Part shown: in pieces, positions 21,355 through 32,135 of the stretch
Position numbering within the stretch: the stretch's first letter is position 1
Layout of the letters: each line of letters opens with the position of its first letter
Source of the DNA: Cordylochernes scorpioides
Taxonomy: Eukaryota; Arthropoda; Arachnida; Pseudoscorpiones; Chernetidae
Length of the DNA: 64,000 nucleotides
NCBI GenBank assembly: GCA_030710605.1
Contig: CP092869.1
Location: 16,277,239 to 16,341,238 of the forward strand
Direction of reading: 5' to 3'
The notes under the pieces: model-generated
Seen by the model: the letters and a program-made list of their open reading frames with translations, nothing else
Told to the model about the DNA's origin: nothing
Databases searched by the model: none
Made by a program: the position numbers and the translations under genes

Positions 21355-21685
21355 CGCGCCTATTTTTAAAATTATTTATAATATTATTTTCAATATATTT
21401 AAAATTTAAATTATAAATTTATTTATTTTTATAAAACAGATTATTAATATAAAATATTATGTACTATAAAACATTTGTATTTTGATACACTAAATACCCT
21501 ACATGCTTTAAACTTTGATGTGGTAAATAAAGGGAGATTCTAGGTGCTACCTAAATTTATAGTTGTCTTATTATTGACTGGTTTAACCTTGTAAGATGGT
21601 TGAGACACGTTCTGGAAGGATGCAAGACACGTCTGAGGAGAGACTCAAGACTGAAGAATCTGCCAAACCGCAGCCCAGTGCAACA
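21338..21685 (+). repeat. 3' LTR of Gypsy element
   Basis: Offset of 4874 bases from the 5' LTR throughout, with no difference seen. It duplicates the gag ATG (21596). It ends GCAACA and is followed by ATAT. Confidence 0.95.
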
Positions 21686-21779
21686 ATATACACTATATTC
21701 TCATATGTAACATGATTATAACCTACTTTGTATTTTAAATTATTTCAACTGTGATATTATAACACTATGCGGCGCTGAG

Positions 21780-21880
21780 TTTGTGTATAAAAAAAATGTA
21801 ATGCCTTGATAAAGGTTGGCGTTCAGCCAATCGAAATATTGGCAAATAAATCTTTTATTGAATACAATATATGTATTTTT
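21780..21880 (+). mobile_element. Penelope/LINE-type terminal fragment
   Basis: TTGATAAAGGTTGG..CCAATCGAAATATTGG, a TGATAAA/CGAAA stem-loop with GGTTGG/CCAATC pairing, resembles ribozyme-like ends of Penelope-like elements. Weak assignment. Confidence 0.3.
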
Positions 21881-21999
21881 ATTATCTAATGATTTAAGTA
21901 TGGATTGCTCTATTTTCAGAATGATTATAAACGTGCAGCAGCCCCTTAATGCAGATACAATTCAATGCGCCAGCTTGGCCATTATGTAATACCAAAAAG

Positions 22000-22296
22000 A
22001 TAATAAAGTTTTATTGAGAGTCCGCCACACCCAAGACAGGATGGGCTCCTATTGTAGAAGTCGTTTGTTTGTCTTACCTTCGCTCGTGTTTCGGATAACA
22101 AACAGTTCCTCTCATGTAGATCACACCATACTGGACCTTGTTTACGTCTTCAGCCGCTGGCCTCTCTCTCAGGTGACATCCAACCTGTCTTGTCCTTCTG
22201 TGTTATCCTTTGACGCCTGAAACCACTTTAGGCCTCATGACTGCATAGTACCTTCCTACCACATCAATCAGTAGACAGGATAACCTGTACCACGTC
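22000..22296. other. Unassigned repeat, shared with C2 38490-38790
   Basis: Begins with AATAAAGTTTTATTGAGAGTCC, which vaguely resembles the LINE tails. The rest is collinear with C2 and has no ORF of interest. Confidence 0.35.
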
Positions 22297-22432
22297 AGGC
22301 AAAAAATTGGGTCGATGTTTGGATCGCCTCAAAAGACGAGGAATTTTTTCGACACGGAATCCGTATGCTGCCTGAAAGATGGGAAAAAGTCGTAGCTAAA
22401 GATGGACAATACTTTGAATGGAATATATTGTA
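22297..22432 (+). pseudogene. Mariner transposase C-terminal remnant 2
   Basis: Reads NWVDVWIAS..EEFF..HGIRMLPERWEKVVAKDGQYFE, a mariner C-terminal tail different from the 15560 one. 5'-truncated. C2 equivalent at 38795-38915. Confidence 0.65.
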
Positions 22433-22599
22433 CTGATTTCTCTGAATAAAGCTTCGGATTTATAAAAAATCCCTCAAAACTTATTTGTACGACTGATATA
22501 TGTTGAAAGTCGAGCAATCCATTTTGAATAATTTAAAGGAATAAACGTTTACCGTTTGGGATTTTGGATCAAAAATATTTATTATATACAAAGCAATAA

Positions 22600-22880
22600 C
22601 GCGCCATCCATATATAAATATATAAAATGAAAGGATTTAAGCATGAATGTTTCTTTTATACACAATACAAACTTCTACTATCCTTACTGTGATGAAAAAA
22701 TATATTGGGAGGGCTTGGCTCATCAGTGGTGAACCCTCCTAGCGATTTCGCCAATTTAATCCACCAGACCGCTTCTTAGAACTCTAATATTGTATTGGAT
22801 CATTCTGCTTTTATATGCTACACTGAAGGATGGAATCTCAGAAATGGTTTTCAAGAAAATTATGGACATAAGCTTATAGG
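22600..22880 (+). mobile_element. GTGAACCCTCCC-family repeat copy
   Basis: Starts with GCGCCATCCATATATA, then GGGAGGGCTTGGCTCATCAG and the TTTAATCCACCAGACCGC segment. C2 copy at 39100-39380. Confidence 0.5.
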
Positions 22881-22927
22881 ACAGTGAATTATATTTAAAT
22901 AACGTCCAATATTTCGATGAGGCACTT

Positions 22928-22996
22928 CGCCTATGTAACCTAGTGGGCATCTGCCCGGTAAGCGGAACACTGTGGGTTCGATTCCCATCCCTGGAC
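22928..22996 (+). tRNA. tRNA-like core, degenerate 5' arm
   Basis: Retains TCTGC-CCGGTAA-GCGGA anticodon arm, GGTTCGATTCC box B and CCCTGGA, but the 5' acceptor TCCAGGG is replaced. It is a SINE-like copy, not a working tRNA. Followed by ACACTTTTATTTTTCC, which would terminate Pol III. Upstream GATGAGG..TTCGCC marks the junction. Confidence 0.45.
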
Positions 22997-22999
22997 ACT

Positions 23000-23650
23000 T
23001 TTATTTTTCCGTTTATCATTACTCTTCACAATTCATCCTTTTATACTTCATCCCTAAGGTTAGAAATAATTGTTATTTCTCCTTAAAAATAAATTACGAT
23101 TTTTCGTTCAAAAGAAACACATGGGGTATCAAATGTCGTTTTACAATTTAAACCCAGGAAACATCCACGTGGCGTGGCGAGGTTTTGTCAGATCCAACAT
23201 AAACATCTGAGGATGGGTGTTTATTGAGAGTATTTGTGATGGCGCTTGGTGGCTGTGACGGCAGACGATAGCCGACTTATCGGAAATAGGAAGGCCTTAT
23301 CTTGTGGAAATTTTAGAAATACAAGTTGTTGTTACCTTGGCCTTTTTTTTTCTTTCTTTGGTAACACCTTCATCTAGTGATCGACATTCCTTCTTTTCAA
23401 ATTGATGTTTTTTTAAAAATGAAATTTGGGAATTAACTTTTTATTATTACAGCAATCTTAAATAGAGGACCTATTTTCCAGGTCTATAACTACCATGGCA
23501 AAATTGGAGAGGAGTGGACTTCAGGAATTGGTTTAACCATGGACCACCACCATCTTAAATAGAAAGTCTATCTTGAAATAACACAAGAACTCTATGTCAT
23601 CTACCTACCTATCATTTAGCAGGCACGGATCAAAGCCCTAATATTTTGAC
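23000..23650. other. Unassigned, collinear with C2 39500-40130
   Basis: The first 130 bases are the foldback/SINE right arm (to ATGTCGTTTTACA). The rest has no gene or RNA that I can identify. Confidence 0.4.
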
Positions 23651-23679
23651 AATTTCAAAACTCCTACTTGAATTTTCCA

Positions 23680-23785
23680 ATACTGGTGTTTGTCACCGAC
23701 CCGGGTCTGATCGATTGTAAAGACAGTCAATAGATGGCACATATAGTTCTGAAGTTTTTTTGACGGGGGAAATCCCATCTAAATG
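23680..23785. mobile_element. Degenerate MITE remnant
   Basis: TTTGTCACCGACCC..GTCAATAGATGGCAC..GACGGGGGAAATCCCATCT resembles the centre and one arm of the 15994 element. C2 relative at 40190-40280. Confidence 0.4.
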
Positions 23786-24039
23786 TAACATTAAACAGCG
23801 TAATATATATATATATATGATAATTTAAACCAACAACCCTATATTATATAATACTTATAACAAGATTGTTATGTTGTATATAGAAACACATCTATAAATA
23901 ATTATACGCATAATTGACATGTCTCCTTGCATCACCATATGTAATGTACTGAGGATGAATAAATAAAACTATATAATAGATTAAAAGCTGAGTTAAGAGC
24001 AAGATTGAATCACAAAGTAACTTCTAAAAATAAAGTGGA

Positions 24040-24200
24040 ACAGACACGTGCCGTGTCTCGAGTAACAGCGACACGTGCCGTGTCTCGAGTAACAGCGACA
24101 CGTGCCGTGATGCAATTCTCTTTGCCCGAGGAGATATAAAAAGGCCCGGTTAGCAACAGACAGGGAGTCTTCCAGTGAGTCTTCCGGTCAGCGTCACCCC
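24040..24200 (+). promoter_or_regulatory. E-box tandem repeat plus TATA box (promoter or LTR)
   Basis: Three CACGTG E-boxes (24045, 24072, 24099) in a 27-bp repeat GACACGTGCCGTGTCTCGAG, then TATAAAAAGG at 24135-24144 and an initiator-like region about 30 bp on. C2 has two E-boxes (40538, 40565) and the same TATA (40601). This looks like a core promoter, possibly of a solo LTR; no LTR boundaries were found. Confidence 0.5.
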
Positions 24201-24824
24201 TTGTCGTCTCCAGGGACCAACTCATCGACCATGTAAAACAGTAAGAAATCTACTATCTCCATCTTGCTCTTGGCTCGACTTTTTATCTATTCGTGGAACT
24301 TTCCTTCTACAACTGTGTCGCTTCGTTTTGTGTGTGTGGACATTCCCTAGTTTTCCACTCTGCCTCGACCACGACTGCCTGTACCCTGTGAGAACTGTTA
24401 AAGGTCCTACAAGGTGCAGAGAGGTACGGGAAAACTCTCCACCCCTGACTGTCCCTCGCGGTTACTACAGGTTTGACCCTCGGTTGCATCACCTTATTAC
24501 AGAGAGTCGACGAGGTACTACAAGAGTCAACCAGAACTTCAACATATTACATATATGTGGTGAAGATATGCTTTTTTAAAATTTTAATGCCAAAAAACTG
24601 ACCTTTTTATTATTTTTCACATATATATATTATACATATTATACCCCAATGTTATACTTTTTTTTTTCTTTATTTCGACTCAGAGCGCTATGTCCCCCTA
24701 GGGACCTTGCACTTTAAACAAAATTTTCAAAGAATAGAAAGAAAGATATTTAAATATATACAGAATTAGTATGCAAGAGAGTTAGTTAGATGAAAAGATA
24801 AAAAATATCAACACAATTGATATA

Positions 24825-26122
24825 CAAGGTATGTCCCATAAGTTCCCGGACTGGGTCCATAAAAAAATAAATAAATGAAAAATGTAAATAAATTTGAGAG
24901 TTTATTATAGAAAAAATATCTGGCAACACGGTGGTACCAATATCGAGGCGGTACGTGCGCGTGCGCCAAAGTTATTCTAATTTATTTAAAGGTTACACCT
25001 TGCGCTGCGGCGATTTTACGATGGAACAGAAATTGAAGCAGAGGATTTGCATAGAAATTTGTGTGAAACTTCAAATATCAGCAACCGAAACTTTTAAAAT
25101 GCCTAATAAAGCATTCCCCAATGACCCCCCAAAAAGAACAACTGTTTCTGAATGACATTCTAGATTTAAAGCTGGCAGAATTTCTAGTGAAGATGATTCT
25201 CGGCAAGAACGCCCAAAATGTGCAAAAAAATCACCGATTTGATAAAAGAAATTCCTCGAACCACTTTGCTGGAGCTAGAGCAAGACACAGGCATCTCTAA
25301 AACAACGATTGGAAGGATCGTAACCAAAGATTTGAAGCTCAAAAAGACTCCTGCAAAATTCATCCCAAGATTCCTCACTAATGAGCAAAAACTGTGTCGG
25401 CTTGCAACCTGTGAGAACATGTTGGAAGAACGGATCCGGAATGGAAAGACAAGATAATCACAGGCGACGAGACATGGGTCTATGACTATGACCCTGAAAC
25501 CAAGCGTCAATATGCCGAGTGGAGAGGTCAGGGTGAGCCTAGACCAAAAAAATCCAGGATATTGAAATCCAGAAACAAGGTGTTGCTGGTCGCTTTTTTG
25601 GATAACAAGGGCATTGTTCATCACGAGTATCTTCCTGCAGGCCAAACGGTTATTAAGGAAATGTATTTGGACATTCTTCGCCATCTAAGGGAAGCGATTC
25701 GAAAAAAATGCCAGAAAAATGGCCTAATGGTGACTGGATCCTACACCATAACAATATCCGCCCTCACACAGCGCACTTGGTGACGAGTTTTTTTGGCTAA
25801 AAACGGGACAGAAATCCTACCTCAACCACCCTATTCCCCAGACATCGCCCAAAATGACTTTTTCCTGTTCCCCAAACTTAAAGCAGTTCTAAAAGGAAGA
25901 CATTTTGTCACCAGGGATGACATAATAGAAAAATCGCTGTTGGCATTGAAGAGCATTCCAAAAGAGCTCTATAAAAACTGTTTCGACAATTTGGGGAAAC
26001 GATGGCGCTGGTGCGTTGAAGCAAGGGGGGATTACTTTAAAAAGTTTCAATAATTTTTTAAAAAAATATCTTACCTTTTTTTTTTTATGGACCCAGTCCG
26101 GGAACTTATGGGACACACCTTG
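24825..26122 (+). mobile_element. Mariner element 2 (DD34D), decayed
   Basis: A 1298-bp element between TA dinucleotides, with TIRs of about 40 bp starting CAAGGTATGTCCCATAAGTT and CAAGGTGTGTCCCATAAGTT. C2 has the empty site (GATATATGTACAAAGG near 41287) with one base difference from the expected pre-insertion sequence. The internal gene is multiply broken. Confidence 0.93.
25021..26053 (+). pseudogene. Mariner transposase, multiply broken
   Basis: ATG at 25021 (MEQKLKQRICIEICVKL). A TGA at 25153 interrupts an expected W. Frame changes fall at the A7 run near 25225, near 25440, upstream of 25741 and at the T-run near 25788. ITGDETW supplies the first D. The second catalytic position reads HHNN, so D is replaced by N. 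The third is SPDIAQNDFFLF. Spacing of the last two is 34 residues. The end, GDYFKKFQ, is intact. Inactive. Confidence 0.92.
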
Positions 26123-26284
26123 TATATACAAAGGGTTGGTATGCAAATTTAGTTAAATGAAATCAAATTGTAAAGTATTGTGTGTATTCGAGAAAAGCAA
26201 TTTACAGATTTTAAAAAAGGTTTTAAGGAATATTTTTGAATGAAAATATGCTAGATATTAGAGAATTATTCAATATTATACATA

Positions 26285-26575
26285 TATATTTTATCCCTAG
26301 TACACGTGGTACAGGCCATGATAATCATGGTGGGTAGAAGCTGGCGACTGCTTTTAATCTAAGTACACCACATATCTACACATGTGAAATGCAGTTTGAC
26401 TTTTACATTTACAAATGTGCCAGAGCCCCGTTTAGTTACTCGCACTCGCTGGTGTGGTTGGACTTTTGCAAAATTCGGTGACCATTGGAGCCTTTTTTTT
26501 TTTTAATTAGACAAAAGTACCCAATGCAGGATTTGAATCTGAGTCGTAGCGGTCAAAAAACAAATGTTTAGACGA
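26285..26575 (-). mobile_element. SINE with CCATGATNATCATGG body
   Basis: Same body as the 3397 SINE (GTACACGTGGTACAGGCCAT, AGTACACCACAT, GTGCCAGAGCCCCGTTTAGT). Its head differs: a T12 run and a GATTTGAATCTGAGTCGTAGC segment, a degenerate tRNA-like box B. C2 copy at 41455-41740. Confidence 0.65.
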
Positions 26576-26596
26576 CAAATTTCATAGTAACTTATT

Positions 26597-27070
26597 GAAG
26601 TATATTTATAAAACGACATTTGAAATACCATCCCGCATGTGTTTCTTTTCAACGAAAAATCAAAATTTATTTCAAGATGAAATAACGATTATTTCTAACC
26701 TTTTGGATGAGAAATACATGCGGGATGGTATTTCAAATGTCGTTTTACAATCATAGGCCGCATTATATTATATTATATTATAAATTACTTTATGTATTAT
26801 TTAAAGAACGGAAAAATATGTCCAGGGTAGCCTAGTGGACATGGCATCTGCCCGGTAAGCCGAACATTGTGGATTCGATTCCCATCCCTGGACACTTTTA
26901 TTTTTCCGTTTATCATTGCTCTTCACAATTCATACTTTCATACTTCATCCCTAAAGTTAGAAATAATCGTTATTTCTCCTTGAAATAAATTTTGATTTTT
27001 CGTTTAAAAGAAACACATGCGGGATAGTATTTCAAATGTCGTTTTACAATCATAAGCCGCATTATATTGT
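26597..27070 (+). mobile_element. Composite foldback retroposons with tRNA-like core
   Basis: A short foldback (26597-26753) of the arms without core is followed by a second unit containing the tRNA-like core (26821-26892) and an arm ending ATGTCGTTTTACA. C2 counterpart 41773-42215. Confidence 0.65.
26821..26892 (+). tRNA. tRNA-like core (anticodon GGT) inside repeat
   Basis: 72 nt with perfect TCCAGGG/CCCTGGA acceptor, box A TAGCCTAGTGG and box B GGATTCGATTCC (one change). Loop CCGGTAA with C33. Downstream T-rich ACACTTTTATTTTTCC. Repeat-embedded. Confidence 0.55.
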
Positions 27071-27129
27071 ATTGTATTATGAAGTATATTTAATAGAAAC
27101 TACTTTTTTAGCGTTGAACTAACGCAATA

Positions 27130-27845
27130 TATAGTGGAGTGTGGAACTAAAGAACAATGGAACCGTTTATATAGATTCGCCCATATTGATTGCAAACAGA
27201 ATCTTAGACAATTATTGCCGAATAGTGTTGTGTCTCTCCATCACCAGCACGTGGGCAAATATGGCTTCTATTGTCTACATAAGATAAGGTACAAGACTGA
27301 CTTAACGTGGTGGACTGTCGCTCTAGCAATTGTATTTATATCTTATGCAAACATAGCAAACAACTATGCAAAATAGTGCAGATACAATATGTAAATATGC
27401 AAATACACAACGGACAGTATTCCAGGTTTCCTCAGACAGGATCTTCCAAAACGATCGATCTGGTAGTTTAGACATTGCTTCGGCTCATTTGACCCATTCA
27501 TTTTCTTGAGGAAAATATGGCCGTAGTTTCCCCATTGCCTTTTCCATCCATATGCAGTTGACCTAGTCGATGGTTCGTCTGCCTTTTGAAAAGGTTTCCA
27601 AGGGAAAGCGATCGTTCTTTATGATGGGATGGTGAAGACCCGGCTTGTTCCACTAGTCTCTGTTTGCGCCTAGCTATGCAAAACAACTTGCCAGGGGTTG
27701 CATTGTTCTATAATTATGTAAATTTTCTCTTCTAATTTATGTAAATATGTATATATAAAAAGAGTGAAGGAGATAATAAAGTGAAGTCAGTCAGCTAAAA
27801 ACCAGTGAGGCTGTTTGTTCATTTAAACAGCCTGCTGCTACATCG
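27130..27845 (+). other. Possible LTR remnant with TATA and AATAAA
   Basis: A TATATAAAAAGAG box (about 27752) is followed within 20 bases by GATAATAAAGTG, and the segment ends TGCTGCTACA. The spacing TATA to AATAAA to CA is LTR-like, but no partner LTR or primer site is evident. The open frame 27134-27376 has no known match. In C2 the same segment is split by a Helitron. Confidence 0.3.
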
Positions 27846-28084
27846 CACCTAGAGAAGTCTCAGTAGTCAGGTCTGGTGTACACATTCTGACAGAAATCGT
27901 CAACATCTAAGACCAGACAAAAGAAGCTAGACGGAAGTCCGAGCTAACATTGCTAGGATCCAAGCTGCAACAGTCTCTAGGGCCCCACGTGGAGAATTTG
28001 ATGGCCTAGGAACTGGCACTTAGGATGGAGCATTGCTCTTACTTCTCCAGTACTTTGTTGTCTTATTTACTCTGTAAATTATAT
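27846..28084. other. Unassigned, collinear with C2 43390-43648
   Basis: Mixed-composition sequence following the possible LTR; it could be decayed internal retroelement sequence. No ORF. Confidence 0.3.
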
Positions 28085-28380
28085 TAAAGAAAAAGGCATC
28101 TCCTTATCGTGTAACTGAATGATGGCTTGCGCCATCTATCGGAATAAATATCAACTATTCTGTTGATTTTCAAAAATTATTCCGCAATTGGCCAAATAAC
28201 CCATTCTTGATTAATCAAGAAAAGCTAACCATGTACGCGTTTCGAGCTGTTGGCCCTCGTCAGCGTGGTGCAAGCTGTACCTAATATCAGTTACATGATA
28301 AAGAGATGCCTTTTTCTTAATTTATCTACCTTATACCAGTACAATATCATATTTGTACTGTTTTTTTTTCACAAATTATA
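28085..28380 (-). mobile_element. Family B foldback with hammerhead core
   Basis: Arms GGCATCTCCTTATCGT and complement, with the ribozyme motif on the minus strand at 28229-28268. C2 copy at 43650-43945. Confidence 0.7.
28229..28268 (-). ncRNA. Hammerhead-type motif (GUA site)
   Basis: CUGACGA (28257-28263), stem II GGGC-CAACA-GCUC with one weakened pair, GAAA (28240-28243), C-GC-G, then GUA (28234-28236). Stem I CCACG/CAUGG has one mismatch. Core residues intact, helices weaker than in the 10003 copy. Confidence 0.55.
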
Positions 28381-28439
28381 TTTGTTTTAAATTTTGAACG
28401 CGATGTCCAGTTCAACCTCTCTGATATTTTATGTCCTTT

Positions 28440-29375
28440 AGGTCGAGCATTGTGTGCTAAGTTTGTATCTACCGGGATGTCCTTGTATGCAATCAACCAG
28501 TCTGTAGTTATCGACTAAATCTAACGGTTCCAAGTCTCTGTGTCTACCAGAATTAGATATACTCGTAGTTCATCAACCAGGCTGTAGGTAGACCAGAATC
28601 TCTCATTGTAGTTATCGACTAAATCTAACGGTTCCAAGTCTCTGTGTCTACCAGAATTAGATGTCCTTGTATGCAATCAACCAGGCTGTAGGTAGACCAG
28701 AATCTCCCATTGTAGTTATCGACTAAATCTAACGGTTCCAAGTCTCTTTGTCTACCAGAATTAGATGTCCTTGTATGCAATCAACCAGGCTGTAGGTAGA
28801 CCAGAATCTCCCATTGTAGTTATCGACTAAATCTAACGGTTCCAAGTCTCTTTGTCTACCAGAATTAGATGTCCTTGTATGCAATCAACCAGGCTGTAGT
28901 TATCGACTAAATCTAACGGTTCCAAGTCTCTGTGTCTACCAGAATTAGATGTCCTTGTATGCAATCAACCAGGCTGTAGTTATCGACTAAATCTAACGGT
29001 TCCAAGTCTCTGTGTCTACCAGAATTAGATGTACTCGTAGGTCATCAACCAGGCTGTAGGTAGACTAGAATCTCCCATTGTAGTTATCGACTAAATCTAA
29101 CGGTTCCAAGTCTCTGTGTCTACCGGGATTAGATGTCCTTGTATGCAACCAACCAGGCTGTAGGTAGACCAGAATCTCCCATTGTAGTTATCGACTAAAT
29201 CTAACGGTTCCAAGTCTCTGTGTTTACCAGAATTGGATGTACTCGTAGGTAATCAACCAGGCTGTAGGTAGACCAGAATCTCCCATTGTAGTTATCGACT
29301 AAATCTAACGGTTCCAAGTCTCTGTGTCTACCAGAATTGGATGTACTCGTAGGTAATCAACCAGGCTGTAGATAT
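28440..29375 (+). repeat. Mixed 104/76-bp tandem repeat
   Basis: About nine units around CTAACGGTTCCAAGTCTCTG; long units add GGTAGACCAGAATCTCCCAT, short ones lack it. Late units change GTCCTTGTATGCAATC to ACTCGTAGGTAATC. Absent from C2, where 43999 joins directly to the Helitron segment. Confidence 0.85.
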
Positions 29376-30223
29376 ATTCATTGGGGAGAATAAATAGAAG
29401 TCACAAGACGTCAAAATTAGTCTGTATGGGGGTTGTGGAATCAGTGACCAGCACATTGTCCCAAAGTCTGGAAGGAGGTGTGCGGCCGTGTATTGTCATG
29501 GTGTAACTTGACCATTTTAAGAGGAATCTCTGTTTTTTTTTGGAACAGCTTCCCTAAGCTCTTGTAACGTTAGAACATAGCGATAACTGTTCACAGTGCT
29601 AGATTCTTCTAGAAAATCAATCAGTTATTACACCTCGCATGTCCCAGAAGACAATTGCCATCACCTTTTTGGATAACCTCTGCACTTTGGATTCTTTCTT
29701 ATGTGAGCTGGGATGATGCCATTCTAATGACTGTACCTTAGTTTCTGGTCATAAAGGTATGCCCAGGTTTCATCTACAGCAACTATATTTGGGAAATGTC
29801 CTTTTGGGCCTCATAGAGATCCAGTAGCTCTTGGCATAGTTGAACCCTTTGATCATGCTGATCAGGGCTTAGTTTCCTTGGAACCCATTTTGAACAGATT
29901 TTTCTATAACTTAGACGTTCAATCATTGTTTCTATTACATTAGATCCAACATTCAGTATATTACACAACTCTCTGATAGTTATTCTTCGATCATGACAGA
30001 TAAGGTCATCAACTTTGTCTTCAGGGTTGGTTGATGGCCTCCCACTATGTGATTTGTCATCCAAAGAAGTCTCACCACTTCGGAATATTTTCATCCATCT
30101 TCTCACATTGCTTACATCAATTGTGGCTTCTTTGTAAACATTCTTCTGGTGTATCTCTGAAGCTAAACATCCCTCCATTTCCAAAAATTCAATAACGGCT
30201 CTTTGTTTCTGTCTTGATTCCAT
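29376..30223 (-). pseudogene. Mariner transposase remnant 3
   Basis: The minus-strand start at 30221-30223 gives MESRQKQRAVIEFLEMEG, a mariner N-terminal helix-turn-helix (VRRWMKIFRSG, GRPST, RKLSPDQHDQRVQLCQELL). After about 29790 the frame breaks. Further down, VDETWAYLYD (first D) and KLHHDNTRPHTS (second D) can be read in shifted frames. The third D region is unclear and the end abuts the tandem array. No TIRs found. Confidence 0.85.
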
Positions 30224-30270
30224 ATTTTCCTTAAGGTATCTGAGAACAAAATGGATAATTATTATATATA

Positions 30271-30519
30271 CAGTGGTACCTCGACATACGAGTTTAATTC
30301 GTTCCGCAACCTTGCTCGTATCTTGAATTACTCGTATCTCGAAGCAAATTTCCCCATACAAAATTCCCATTTAAAATCACAGATTAATATCTTCAACACT
30401 ACCGAACCGAACTCGTATCTCGAATTTCGCTCGTAACTCAAAGCAAAAAATCACTTGCTCGTCGGCTCGTATCTCGAAAAACTCGTATGTTGGGGCGCTC
30501 GTATGTCGAGGTACCACTG
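30271..30519. mobile_element. Pogo/Tigger-like MITE (CAGTGGTACC)
   Basis: A 249-bp element with inverted ends CAGTGGTACCTCGACATACG, flanked by TA (30269-30270, 30520-30521). The interior repeats CTCGTATCTCGAA. No transposase. Termini and TSD fit pogo/Tigger-type Tc1/mariner elements. Confidence 0.88.
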
Positions 30520-30522
30520 TAT

Positions 30523-30905
30523 ATATATATGTGTTATATAAAAATATTATTTTATTTTAAATTATAATTTCATAGATTCAAATACTCTGCTAAATCGACC
30601 GCCAGAGGTCACTCTTCCCCTATAAAAACTCGTTGTTGTTTTTTCCCGATGGCCGGCTCAAAACTTTTGTACATTATGTAAATAAGCTTTTCATTTTTTT
30701 TTTATTCTTACGCCTTAAGCCAGGCAGTACTTTTACCAAATCGTCTTTTATATATATTCCTTAGCTCAATTAAAGCAACCTCTGATCAAAACCATTTTTA
30801 TTATTATTCTTTCAAGATTTAACCACGACTGCATTAACATAGTATGATCCTCAAGATATTCCAAAATATATATCAAGCAGAAAATCTCAATATCTTTTCT
30901 TTATA
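30523..30905. other. AT-rich intergenic sequence
   Basis: No gene or repeat called. Confidence 0.4.
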
Positions 30906-30910
30906 TAAGA

Positions 30911-31303
30911 CTAGCCGAATGACCCGGGCAACGCCCGTGTTTTACCCGATTGAATGTTTTGATTCAAATACTATTTGTTACAATTATAAATTGGCGCCTT
31001 AAATAAATGCATATGTTAGTTAATAACTATAGCCTATGTGCTTTATCTGTCTATGTACTGTTGGCTTCCGTAGGCGTCTCTTACTGGGAAAAAGAAAGAG
31101 AGGATTCCATTTGGTTATTAACTAATATATGCATTTATTTAAGGAGCGACCCGCTCCAACACAATAGTTACAGAAATGGGGGGGGGGGGGGGGGGGGCAA
31201 AGGTGGCGTGATCGTAGCCGACCAATAGGAGGGCGCCATTCCAAAAAAAAAAGCAAACCGTGACAGAGGCCGATGAGGAATGACGCTCGTAACTGTATAT
31301 AGA
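30911..31303 (-). mobile_element. Non-autonomous Helitron (inverted copy)
   Basis: Reverse complement of the 962-1394 element: CTAG at 30911-30914 followed by the ACCCGGGC..GCCCG hairpin, ending TCTATATAC at 31303. It contains a long G-run (about 31179-31197). In C2 only the 5' part remains (44001-44097). Confidence 0.7.
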
Positions 31304-31789
31304 ATATATAAAGCTTTACTTAACAACATATTAAAAATTAAATAAAATAGGTCAACTATTATTCGAGTCATGGACAAACAGGCATTACCTTTGGAACACA
31401 CACACACTCCTAGTATTTCATAATTTTAAGTTAAAAGGTATATTTAGTATCGTTAAGATAAAGGCTGCCTGGCCGGCTGCATTCATAGTTCTTGAAATTA
31501 AAGATACTTCGGTCAGTAAATCTTTTTTATTGTGTTGACAAGAATCTTTTGAATATTTAGTAATTGAAATAGAAGGGTGGTGAGTCCATGTGTGTGATAC
31601 TACATGTAAGGCTTTGGTGTAATTGAACTAGTAAGACAGCCTGTGGTTCTTTAAAAATTGTTATTATTATTTACATATATGTTTTTCTACGTACACAAGG
31701 ACAACATTATAGTTTACAATAAAGGTGAGTGTAAAATATCTCAAATATCTATTAAAGTAATGACCTTATTTGCGTTAAAGAAAGGTATT

Positions 31790-31920
31790 GGCGAGCTATA
31801 AAAAGGTTTATCCGCCGCCCAATGACGTAATCTTTCACTCCAGAATTCTCATCCAATCACAATGCTATCTGGAGACATGATAGCAAGTCGCAGACCGTCA
31901 TGTGATTGGGGTTTTTTCCC
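31790..31920. promoter_or_regulatory. CCAAT/CRE/TATA cluster
   Basis: CTATAAAAAGG (about 31797), CCAAT at 31819 and 31853, an inverted CCAAT (ATTGG at 31905) and TGACGTAA (31823-31830), all within about 120 bp. The same cluster is present in C2 near 44590-44700. It is promoter-like but no gene follows in the window; the orientation is ambiguous. Confidence 0.3.
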
Positions 31921-31929
31921 GGACTAGAC

Positions 31930-32035
31930 CCACTTTCTGGTAGTTTGGTGTCTATCTTACATCTCTTTGTCTATCTTCTATCTGGTAGTCTATCTATCAT
32001 TTAGTAGTTTGGTCTACCTCTCTTCTCTTTTTCTA
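31930..32035 (+). repeat. TCTATCTGGTAGT minisatellite, C1 end
   Basis: Units of TCTATCTGGTAGT..GGTCTACC. C1 stops inside it, at the N gap. The same repeat occupies 44730-45110 in C2 and opens C3 at 52664. Confidence 0.8.
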
Positions 32036-32135
32036 NNNNNNNNNNNNNNNNNNNNNNNNNNNNNNNNNNNNNNNNNNNNNNNNNNNNNNNNNNNNNNNNN
32101 NNNNNNNNNNNNNNNNNNNNNNNNNNNNNNNNNNN
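32036..32135. other. Assembly gap (100 N)
   Basis: Exactly 100 N, the conventional scaffold gap of unknown size. C1 ends and C2 begins here. Confidence 0.99.

Larger units (their letters stand above)
16464..21685 (+). mobile_element. Complete Ty3/Gypsy LTR retrotransposon
   Basis: A 5222-bp element with 348-bp LTRs that look identical by eye, TGTTG..CAACA termini and 4-bp ATAT flanks (16460-16463, 21686-21689). The order gag, protease, RT, RNase H, integrase is that of Ty3/Gypsy. No env-like ORF follows integrase; the pol frame ends inside the 3' LTR. The C2 equivalent site (about 38396-38405) is empty. Identical LTRs imply recent insertion despite three coding lesions. Confidence 0.97.

Noticed and set aside
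16464..21685. Endogenous retrovirus (errantivirus) with env
   Set aside because: No open frame follows integrase; pol ends within the 3' LTR.
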